Assembly: GCA_012517315.1 (NCBI GenBank)
Contig: JAAYVE010000017.1
Location: 1-64,000 of the forward strand
Reading direction: 5' to 3'
Origin: Deltaproteobacteria bacterium
GTDB taxonomy: Bacteria; Desulfobacterota; Syntrophobacteria; Syntrophobacterales; Syntrophobacteraceae
DNA length: 64,000 nucleotides
Shown here: one piece after another, positions 56,970 to 64,000 of the stretch
Numbering within the stretch: the stretch's first letter is position 1
Layout of the letters: each line of letters opens with the position of its first letter
Program-made: the position numbers and the translations under genes
The notes under the pieces: generated by a model
Database searches by the model: none
The model's input: the letters and a program-made list of their open reading frames with translations, nothing else
What the model was told of the DNA's origin: nothing

Positions 56970-57608
56970 ATGACAAGGGACCTCTTGGCAAAGTGTTTCA
57001 AACTGATCGGGAATTCTTGTCTGAGCATGCGTTGGCTCCCGATGCGCATCCGCTTCCATAGGAAAGGACATGGGCATGCCTGGCGTATCTTCACGCATCT
57101 TACGGCGCAAGAACGCCTGTTCCTGTACTGGCTGGCATCGCAACAGCCGGCGGGTTCCATCCTTGTGGAGGTGGGAAGCTATCTTGGGGCGAGTGCGTGT
57201 TTCCTTGCTGCCGGAGCTCTGGAAGTCGAGGGAGGCGCCCGCCTCCATTGTGTGGACACCTGGCGGAACCATGCCATGAGCGAAGGGGTACGGGACACGT
57301 GGAGGGAGTTCCAAAGGAACACACAGATTTATTCATCCCAAATAGTCGTCCATCGAGGTCTGTCGACGGAAGTTGCCAAGTGTTTCCCCGGGGAGATCCA
57401 ACTCCTATTTCTCGATGGAGATCATTCGTATGAAGGGTGTCGCAATGACGTTGTTGCCTGGTTGCCCCACTTGAAAAAAGGAGGACTGCTTGTGATGCAC
57501 GACTATGCGTGGGCTGAAGGGGTGCAGCGCGTCGTCCGTGAAATGGTGAAACCGCTGGAAAGCAGCAGGGGCCGGGTCATGCAGAACACTTATTGGGCCA
57601 GGATGTGA
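56970..57608 (+). CDS. Class I methyltransferase (Methyltransf_24-like)
   Basis: A 212-aa SAM-binding protein with ILVEVGSYLGASACFLA, LHCVDTW, LLFLDGDHSYEGCRNDV and KGGLLVMHDY. Such enzymes methylate sugar hydroxyls in LPS and rhamnose-containing glycans. The next gene begins immediately after its stop. Confidence 0.82.
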   Translation: MTRDLLAKCFKLIGNSCLSMRWLPMRIRFHRKGHGHAWRIFTHLTAQERLFLYWLASQQPAGSILVEVGSYLGASACFLAAGALEVEGGARLHCVDTWRNHAMSEGVRDTWREFQRNTQIYSSQIVVHRGLSTEVAKCFPGEIQLLFLDGDHSYEGCRNDVVAWLPHLKKGGLLVMHDYAWAEGVQRVVREMVKPLESSRGRVMQNTYWARM

Positions 57609-58613
57609 ATGGAAGCTTCGGTGATTATCCCCACATTCCGCAGGACGGCGTTTCTCCTCGATACCCTCGCAAGTGTGGGCAATCAGGCGCTGAGCGGTGA
57701 TCGCTACGAAGTGATCATTGTTGACAATGCTCCAGATGCCACCCCGGAGTTGCAAGTCCTGCAGAATGAGGGGGCAATGCCCCCAATTCGCTACATGCAC
57801 GAACCTTTGAACGGCCTCCATAACGCCCGTCATGCGGGAGCTCGTCATGCGAGAGGGGAGATTCTCGTCTACGTTGACGATGACGTGTTATGTCCTTTCT
57901 CGTGGTTAGGGGAAATGCTCGCACCTTACACTCAAAGCGATGTGGCCCTTGTGGCGGGGAAGGTAGTGTTGCGCCATGAGGTGGAGCCGCCCCCTTGGTT
58001 GGGGCAGTTCAGCGGCATCTTGAGTGCGCTGGATAGGGGTGACACGGCGCACCGTGTTGAGCCCTATGGAAGTCCGGTCGGTTGCAACATGTCAATTCGA
58101 AAGTCGGTTCTTTTTTCGGTAGGAGGTTTCAACCCGGACGGCTTTGGTGATCCGTCCCTTCTTCATCTTCGGGGTGACGGGGAATGTGGCCTTGCACGCA
58201 AAGTACATGATGCGGGATGGACAGTCTGGTATGCACCGGAAGCCTGGTTGGAGCACCGTGTGCCATCGGGACGGATGACGCGGGAGTATATCGAGTGGCG
58301 TAGTGCCATCGGGGGAATCGAGGCGGCGTACGCCGATCTTCGGTACCATCGCCGCAGCACGCTGGGGCTTTTGACAAGAGCTCTATTCTTTGCATCCTGT
58401 TCGCTTGCCCACAGGGTTTGGGCAGAAATTTTCAGTCGAGACAGTTCAAACCGGATGCGCTCTATCGCATTGGCGAAGCGATATCAGTATCAAAGCATTC
58501 AGAGGTGGAGGCAAGCGGCGTCCGAGAATCTTCGCAGAGAGACCTTTCGTTCGGATTATCTCCACACGGTTGCCCGAGGATCCACAGCAGCAAAGCTGCT
58601 TCAACCGGAATAA
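57609..58613 (+). CDS. Family 2 glycosyltransferase
   Basis: A 334-aa GT-A enzyme with ASVIIPTFRRTAFLLDTL, VIIVDNAPDAT, the DxD in VYVDDDVLCPF, and GCNMSIRKSVLFSVGGF and GDGECGLARKVHDAGW. No C-terminal membrane span is clear. Directly abuts the methyltransferase gene. Confidence 0.86.
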   Translation: MEASVIIPTFRRTAFLLDTLASVGNQALSGDRYEVIIVDNAPDATPELQVLQNEGAMPPIRYMHEPLNGLHNARHAGARHARGEILVYVDDDVLCPFSWLGEMLAPYTQSDVALVAGKVVLRHEVEPPPWLGQFSGILSALDRGDTAHRVEPYGSPVGCNMSIRKSVLFSVGGFNPDGFGDPSLLHLRGDGECGLARKVHDAGWTVWYAPEAWLEHRVPSGRMTREYIEWRSAIGGIEAAYADLRYHRRSTLGLLTRALFFASCSLAHRVWAEIFSRDSSNRMRSIALAKRYQYQSIQRWRQAASENLRRETFRSDYLHTVARGSTAAKLLQPE

Positions 58614-58622
58614 GATCAGAGA

Positions 58623-59810
58623 ATGACCAAAAAGATCGGTTTGTTTCTGAATTCCCACCCCTCCCAGGGAGGGGCTTTTCAATACTCTCAATCGGTTCTC
58701 GGGGCTTTGGCCGCTCTGCCTGATTCGGATTATGAGAAGCTGGTTGTCTACACCCGCGATGAATGGTTTGGATATCTCAGGCCTTACAACGTGGGTTCCT
58801 TGCATGTCCCACTCGGTATCTGGCAAAGCCTTCACGGCAAGCTGGCAAGCAGCTTTCTGCCCGTGGAGCTCTGGCGTTCCCGTTTGTCCCGACTTCATCG
58901 AGTTGCACAAGTCTTGAAGCGCCAGATGTGTGACCTCTGGGTGTTTCCCGCTCAGGACACCTGGAGTTACCTCATGCCGGTCCATGCGCTGGGGACCATT
59001 CACGATCTGATGCACAGATACGAAAAGCGATTCCCGGAGGTGGGGAGGGAATACAGGATCAGGGAAAAACATTACCGCAACATGTGCCGATGGTGCAGGG
59101 GAGTTTTGGTGGACTCCCGCGTGGGGAAGGAGCACGTGATGGAGAGCTACGGGTTGGATCAAAGACGGATTCATGTGCTGCCTTTTGTGGCGCCGGCATA
59201 TATTTGCTCAGGAGGCGAAGACCCCGGTTTCTGCCGGCGTTACCGCCTTCCTCGCAAGTTCATTTTTTATCCCGCTCAGTATTGGGAGCATAAGAATCAC
59301 AAAGGCCTTGTTCTGGCCGCTGCCAGGTTGAAGGAGGCCGTCCCCGACCTCAAGGTGGTGTTTGTGGGCTTCAGGAAGAACGGATATGCCTCCACATGGA
59401 AGCTCATTCAGGAACTCGGCCTCAGGGATCGGTTTTTCTATTTCGACTATGTGCCTGAATCGGACATGGTGGGTTTCTACAGGCGTGCCCGGGCCATGGT
59501 GATGCCCACATTTTTCGGCCCTACGAACATTCCCCCTCTGGAGGCCATGGCACTTGGAACTCCCATGGCGGTTTCCGCCGTTTACGGAATGGAAGAGCAA
59601 CTGGGGGATGCGGCCTTATATTTCGATCCGTCCTCAGTGGATGCCATCGCTGAAGCGCTGCGGCTCCTGTGGACCGATGACCGGCTGTGCAGGGATCTGT
59701 CCGCGCGAAGCCTGGCGCGGGCCTCTCAATGGGGGCCTTTGCATTTCAACCAGCGGTTTCAGAATATCATTGAAGATACCTTGGTGCCCGAGGGCAATGG
59801 GCGTTATTGA
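58623..59810 (+). CDS. Family 4 glycosyltransferase
   Basis: A 395-aa GT-B enzyme. Donor-half motifs are FIFYPAQYWEHKNHKGLVLA, LKVVFVGFRKNG, YFDYVPESDMVGFY and FFGPTNIPPLEAMALGTPM. The GlyGly-type N-terminal loop is HPSQGGAFQYSQ. Probably transfers mannose or a related sugar. Confidence 0.85.
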   Translation: MTKKIGLFLNSHPSQGGAFQYSQSVLGALAALPDSDYEKLVVYTRDEWFGYLRPYNVGSLHVPLGIWQSLHGKLASSFLPVELWRSRLSRLHRVAQVLKRQMCDLWVFPAQDTWSYLMPVHALGTIHDLMHRYEKRFPEVGREYRIREKHYRNMCRWCRGVLVDSRVGKEHVMESYGLDQRRIHVLPFVAPAYICSGGEDPGFCRRYRLPRKFIFYPAQYWEHKNHKGLVLAAARLKEAVPDLKVVFVGFRKNGYASTWKLIQELGLRDRFFYFDYVPESDMVGFYRRARAMVMPTFFGPTNIPPLEAMALGTPMAVSAVYGMEEQLGDAALYFDPSSVDAIAEALRLLWTDDRLCRDLSARSLARASQWGPLHFNQRFQNIIEDTLVPEGNGRY

Positions 59811-59843
59811 TCAGCGGCCACCTCGTCTCCGAAAGAGTGGGTT

Positions 59844-61055
59844 ATGAAAATCTGCTTCTTTTCCAAACGAAGACCGATGGGGAGAGATCTCATCACCCGA
59901 CCCTATGGACGCTTTTATCACTTGCCCCGGATCATGGCCGCTAAAGGGCATGAGGTGTTCGTGCTTCTCCTGAGCCATCGGCGGGACGGGCGCCTGCGAG
60001 TGGAGAAGGATGGAGTCACGTGGATGTCCGAGAGCCTTTATCCGGCCGGACCGCTCCCTTACCTGAAGCACGCCGATAGCCTTGTTCGGCGGATCAGGCC
60101 CGACTGGTTGGTGGGTTTTTCAGATACGTATTACGGGATTCTCGCCGCAAGATTGGCTGGAAGATACGGGTTGAAGTCGGTCATCGATGCCTACGACAAT
60201 TATGAAAGTTATATGGAATGGTTGAGGCCATTGCATGCCCTTTGGCGCAAGGCCATCTCTCGAGCCGATGTCGTCACGGCAGCCGGCCCTCAGCTGGGAG
60301 AGTATATGGATGCCTTTCGCCCGGTTCAGGGGAGGAAGGCTTTTGTGGTTCCCATGGCGGCCGATCCGACAGGCTTCGTCCCTCTTGACCGTGGAAAATG
60401 CAGAGCTGAGTTGAACCTGCCTTTTGATCAGAAGCTTGTTGGGTACTGCGGCTCCCTCCATCGGAATCGTGGAATTGAGACCCTCTTCGAGATGTTTCAG
60501 CACTTGAGGAAAATCCATCCCGGTGTCGAAATGGTGCTCACCGGGCGGAAGGACAGGACCGTGCGCCTTCCTTCCCATGTGAGGTGGCTGGGGTACGTTC
60601 CCGATGACAAAGTGGCTCTCGTTTTGAACAGCGTGGATGTCCTGCTGGTGGTAAACCAGCTTTCGACATTCGGACGATACAGCTATCCGGTCAAACTCTA
60701 TGAGGCGATGAGCTGCCAAGTCCCCGTCGTTGCCTCTGCCACGGAGGCTGCAAGTTGGATACTTCGCGGGAAAGTGGAGTGCCTCGCCCAAGCGGGGGAC
60801 CCCCGGGATCTGGCCGAGAAGGTCGGACGCCTCCTGTCGACTGGGCGCATCGATTACGGTGTGCAAAATACCTGGGAAGGGTCCTGCGAGCTTTTCCTGG
60901 AAGCTCTCACAAGCAATGGGACCCCGGTCACGGCCAATCCATTGCAGAGCACACAGGAGAACAATTCCCGCGATGGATCAATGGGTCCTCTCGTAAGGAA
61001 AGGCAGCTTTTCAGGGCATTTTCCCCTTGAACAACACTCAGGGGGTTCATTCTGA
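59844..61055 (+). CDS. Family 4 glycosyltransferase
   Basis: A 403-aa GT-B enzyme. N-terminal [20 protein letters not shown], and donor half [32 protein letters not shown] and [17 protein letters not shown]. The C-terminal 35 residues (Ser/Gly/Asn-rich) are beyond the fold. Confidence 0.84.
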   Translation: MKICFFSKRRPMGRDLITRPYGRFYHLPRIMAAKGHEVFVLLLSHRRDGRLRVEKDGVTWMSESLYPAGPLPYLKHADSLVRRIRPDWLVGFSDTYYGILAARLAGRYGLKSVIDAYDNYESYMEWLRPLHALWRKAISRADVVTAAGPQLGEYMDAFRPVQGRKAFVVPMAADPTGFVPLDRGKCRAELNLPFDQKLVGYCGSLHRNRGIETLFEMFQHLRKIHPGVEMVLTGRKDRTVRLPSHVRWLGYVPDDKVALVLNSVDVLLVVNQLSTFGRYSYPVKLYEAMSCQVPVVASATEAASWILRGKVECLAQAGDPRDLAEKVGRLLSTGRIDYGVQNTWEGSCELFLEALTSNGTPVTANPLQSTQENNSRDGSMGPLVRKGSFSGHFPLEQHSGGSF

Positions 61056-61131
61056 AGGACGCTCACGGGCGAGGGTATTCCCCTGCTCACAATGCAAGCG
61101 AAATGGCCAACAGGCCAGAGGAAGGTCGAAC

Positions 61132-62301
61132 ATGGGTCCCAGTTCAAAGCGAGTGGCTCTCCTGACGGGAATCACCGGACAGGACGGCGCATACCTTGCA
61201 CAATTCCTTATGGACAAGGGTTACACGGTCCACGGCATCAAGCGCAGGGCCTCCCTCTTCAACACCCAGCGCATCGATCATCTTTACGAAGATCCCCACA
61301 AGGAGGGACGTCGTTTTATCCTGCACTACGGGGATCTCACCGATGCCACGAACCTCATCCGCATTGTCCAGGAAGTCCAGCCCGACGAAATCTATAATCT
61401 CGCCGCTCAGAGCCACGTGAAGGTCTCCTTCCAAACGCCGGAATATACGGCGGATGCCGACGGCCTGGGAACGCTTCGCATCCTGGAAGCCATCCGTATC
61501 CTTGGACTCGAGGGCAAAACACGGTTCTATCAGGCGTCCACATCGGAACTGTTCGGCAAAGTCCAGGAGATCCCTCAGACGGAACGCACGCCCTTCTATC
61601 CCAGGTCCCCTTATGCCTGTGCTAAGCTCTACGCCTACTGGATCACCGTCAATTACCGGGAGTCATACGGCCTTTTCGCCTGCAACGGCATCCTGTTCAA
61701 TCATGAGTCGCCCGTTCGCGGGGAAACCTTCGTCACGCGCAAAATCACACGGGGTGCGGCACGGATCGCTCTCGGGCTTGAGGACTGCCTGTACCTGGGA
61801 AACCTCAATGCCATGCGGGACTGGGGGCATGCCAGGGATTACGTGAAGGCCCAGTGGCTCGTCCTGCAGCAGGAGAAACCGGATGACTACGTGATTGCCA
61901 CGGGGGAGCAGCATTCGGTGCGGGAATTCTGCCATCAAGCGTTCGCGGAGCTGGGAATCCACCTGGATTGGCGCGGTCTGGGAAAAGAGGAACAGGGGAT
62001 CATCGCCCGTTTTGAGCCGTCACCGCTCCTGGATCAGTACACGCGGCACGGCATTCTCCCGTCGCAGAGAGTCGGAACCCCTGTCGTGAAGATCGATCCC
62101 GCCTACTTTCGCCCCACCGAGGTGGATACGCTCATCGGAGATGCCAGGAAGGCGAAATCGGTCTTGGGATGGGAGCCGAGCGTGACTTTCCCGGAACTGG
62201 TGAGGGAGATGGTTGCCTGCGACCTGAACGAAAGTGTTCGAGAGAGCATCTGCAGGCGTGACGGCTTCCCTTTGCCTGCCAGTTGTGAGGCGGGTATGTG
62301 A
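61132..62301 (+). CDS. gmd: GDP-mannose 4,6-dehydratase
   Basis: Converts GDP-mannose to GDP-4-keto-6-deoxy-D-mannose. The 389-aa protein has the NADP site [32 protein letters not shown], the YxxxK pair in [12 protein letters not shown] and [17 protein letters not shown]. It is slightly longer than usual (about 370), with an extra segment around [14 protein letters not shown] 61132 has GAGGAAGG six bases upstream; the frame open to 61027 is rejected. It precedes fcl. Confidence 0.96.
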   Translation: MGPSSKRVALLTGITGQDGAYLAQFLMDKGYTVHGIKRRASLFNTQRIDHLYEDPHKEGRRFILHYGDLTDATNLIRIVQEVQPDEIYNLAAQSHVKVSFQTPEYTADADGLGTLRILEAIRILGLEGKTRFYQASTSELFGKVQEIPQTERTPFYPRSPYACAKLYAYWITVNYRESYGLFACNGILFNHESPVRGETFVTRKITRGAARIALGLEDCLYLGNLNAMRDWGHARDYVKAQWLVLQQEKPDDYVIATGEQHSVREFCHQAFAELGIHLDWRGLGKEEQGIIARFEPSPLLDQYTRHGILPSQRVGTPVVKIDPAYFRPTEVDTLIGDARKAKSVLGWEPSVTFPELVREMVACDLNESVRESICRRDGFPLPASCEAGM

Positions 62302-62358
62302 CGGTTGCTGCCGAAAGCCAAGAGTTTCTCCTCCATATGGGGATATCCGGATCAAAAC

Positions 62359-63411
62359 ATGGACAAGCATTCAAGAATTTATGTGGCTGGACACCGGGGT
62401 CTCGCCGGATCCGCCATTTTGCGACGCCTGAAGGGCGGGGGCTATGTTAATGTCTTGGGCCGCACTCACCGGGAGTTGGATCTCTGCAGTGCCCACGATG
62501 TCCAGCGATTCTTTGCCGATGAGCGACCAGAGTGGGTCTTTCTCGCGGCGGCCAGGGTGGGCGGGATCTATGCCAACAGCCGGTTTCCCGTGGATTTTCT
62601 TCTGGAGAACCTGAAGATTCAGAACAACGTGATGGAGGCCGCCTGGCAATTCGGCGTCAATGGACTCCTTTTTCTGGGCAGCTCCTGCATCTACCCCCGG
62701 AACGCTCCCCAACCCATCATGGAGGAATCTCTTCTCACAGGTCCACTCGAGCCCACCAACCAACCGTACGCCATTGCCAAAATCGCCGGCATCGAACTGT
62801 GTGAAGCGTTCAACCGGCAGTATGGTACCCGTTTCCTGAGCGTGATGCCCACGAATCTTTATGGGCCCAATGACCACTACGACTTGGAGCACTCCCATGT
62901 GCTCCCGAGCCTCATCAGGAAGTTCCATCTTGCCCATTTGGCCCATCGGGGAGACTGGGAAGCCATCCGACTTGATGAAGCCAGGCATGGCCTCATTCCT
63001 GGTGACGTGCTCGAGGGTTTGCGAAAGTCTCCGCCGTTGGTGCGCCTCTGGGGAAGCGGGGAACCGCGCCGCGAATTTCTTCATGCGGATGATCTGGCCG
63101 ACGCCTGCGTTTTTCTCATGGAGAGAATGGACGAGGTCTTCTCCCGGAGTTCCCTCTTTCCAGACGGGCGCCATGTGCTGAATATCGGTTGCGGGGTCGA
63201 CCTGAGTGTTCGTGAACTGGCCGCGCTGGTGGCAGATTCGGTGGGTTTTCAGGGGGCTGTGGAATGGGATCGGAGCAAGCCCGATGGAACACCCCGAAAA
63301 CTCCTCAACATCGACCGGCTCTCCAGCATGGGTTGGCGCAGCAGGATCAGTTTGACAGAAGGGATTCGGCGAACGGTTGAGGACTATGGGCGAGTTGGCG
63401 ACTTTGAGTAG
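62359..63411 (+). CDS. fcl: GDP-L-fucose synthase
   Basis: Epimerase/reductase that makes GDP-L-fucose from the Gmd product. The 350-aa protein has YVAGHRGLAGSAI, the SSCIYP serine site, YxxxK in QPYAIAKIAG and LYGPNDHYDL. It has about 28 extra residues after LPSLIRKFHLA compared with the usual 320-aa enzyme; the insert lies before the REFLHADDLADA block. Active-site residues are intact. Confidence 0.92.
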   Translation: MDKHSRIYVAGHRGLAGSAILRRLKGGGYVNVLGRTHRELDLCSAHDVQRFFADERPEWVFLAAARVGGIYANSRFPVDFLLENLKIQNNVMEAAWQFGVNGLLFLGSSCIYPRNAPQPIMEESLLTGPLEPTNQPYAIAKIAGIELCEAFNRQYGTRFLSVMPTNLYGPNDHYDLEHSHVLPSLIRKFHLAHLAHRGDWEAIRLDEARHGLIPGDVLEGLRKSPPLVRLWGSGEPRREFLHADDLADACVFLMERMDEVFSRSSLFPDGRHVLNIGCGVDLSVRELAALVADSVGFQGAVEWDRSKPDGTPRKLLNIDRLSSMGWRSRISLTEGIRRTVEDYGRVGDFE

Positions 63412-63489
63412 ATTTGCTCGTCTTGCGTGTATGGATGGACGTTCTTCTGTGGTATGATTCTGCATCGGAAGATGGATGGGCCCGCGGCC

Positions 63490-64000
63490 ATGAAAAGTGC
63501 AGCACCGAACATGTCCCTGAAATCTCTGAACAAGGCATACCAGACCGATTATTCACGGTTCCTGCCGGGAGCCATGTATAACGTGGATCAAAGACGGCAG
63601 AAGGCGAAAAAGATACTTGCTGTGCTTGCCGATGCCCTGAACGGAAAAATGGCTGGTCTCAGGGTCGTTGATGTCGGATGTTCCACTGGGATCATGACAG
63701 CGTTCATGGCCGGCCATTTCGGCATGACCGTGGGATTGGACATCGACAAGGAGGCGTTGGCGTACGCCGCGGCAAGGCACGGGTCACAAGGCCTCTTTTT
63801 CGTAAACAGCGACGCCCTGCATCTACCGGTGGCGGACGAAAGTTTCGACGTGGCGGTCTGCGCCCATGTCTATGAACATGTACCGGATGCGGAGCAAATG
63901 ATGGGAGAAATCCGACGGGTTTTGAAACCCGGTGGGCTCTGTTTCTTTTCCGCCGGAAACCGCCTCAGCTGGATGGAACCCCATTATCAGCTCCCACTCC
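63490..64000 (+). CDS. SAM-dependent methyltransferase, 3' end cut by window
   Basis: A partial class I methyltransferase with no stop before the window end. Motif I is VVDVGCSTGIMTAFMAGHFG, then VGLDIDKEALAYAA, NSDALHLPVADESFDVAVC and VLKPGGLCFFSAGN. In-frame ATGs at 63454, 63472, 63490 and 63511 are all possible starts; 63490 has the best upstream site. Probably part of the glycan locus. Confidence 0.78.
   Translation, partial: MKSAAPNMSLKSLNKAYQTDYSRFLPGAMYNVDQRRQKAKKILAVLADALNGKMAGLRVVDVGCSTGIMTAFMAGHFGMTVGLDIDKEALAYAAARHGSQGLFFVNSDALHLPVADESFDVAVCAHVYEHVPDAEQMMGEIRRVLKPGGLCFFSAGNRLSWMEPHYQLPL

Overview
The window is bacterial, moderately GC-rich and gene-dense. Gene content suggests a sulfate-reducing or syntrophic member of the Desulfobacterota, perhaps class Syntrophobacteria. 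The clues are a tandem HdrC-type iron-sulfur protein, a two-CW domain regulator, a selD-yedF selenium pair, and genes that read UGA as selenocysteine. This taxonomic call is inference.

Left part (1-20 kb): recN faces away from a PlsB-type acyltransferase and ilvE. On the minus strand lie a CarS-like/metallophosphoesterase fusion, an RpoD-like sigma factor and a TGS-domain GTPase. The gap at 10.9-11.1 kb holds a small selenoprotein gene that ordinary ORF calling misses. A minus-strand larC-cinA-thpR-recA-alaS block follows, ending in a clear terminator. A tRNA-Arg(CCG) then precedes a two-gene HTH/two-CW plus tandem-HdrC operon.

Middle part (20-40 kb): a GH15 glucoamylase-like enzyme comes first. 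A minus-strand redox stretch follows: Sec-containing thioredoxin, TVP38 membrane protein, a possible 43-aa membrane peptide, a pyridine nucleotide-disulfide oxidoreductase and exported MsrAB. Next are a zinc-binding wHTH-like protein, Sec-containing SelD and YedF. Then come a PAS sensor kinase, an exported protein of unknown function, a B12/radical SAM protein of RiPP-maturation type, an MFS exporter, a phosphoesterase, a Ser/Thr kinase-DUF1566 fusion and a DUF2231-cytochrome c fusion.

Right part (40-64 kb): the conserved leuS-lptE-holA block is followed by a type IV pilin with a GT-C/TPR membrane protein downstream. From 48 kb to the end is a cell-surface polysaccharide locus. It encodes five glycosyltransferases, a cupin, a PerA-like aminotransferase, three methyltransferases (the last cut by the window end), an alpha/alpha-toroid protein, a Wzx-type flippase, Gmd and a GDP-fucose synthase. 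A HEPN/nucleotidyltransferase pair is embedded in it. GDP-mannose would go through Gmd to GDP-4-keto-6-deoxymannose, then to GDP-fucose (Fcl) and possibly GDP-perosamine (PerA-like).

The strongest hidden signal is three genes interrupted by a single in-frame TGA exactly where Cys/Sec is expected: a dual-CXXC peptide, a UxxC thioredoxin and SelD. Two have well-placed bacterial SECIS-like hairpins.
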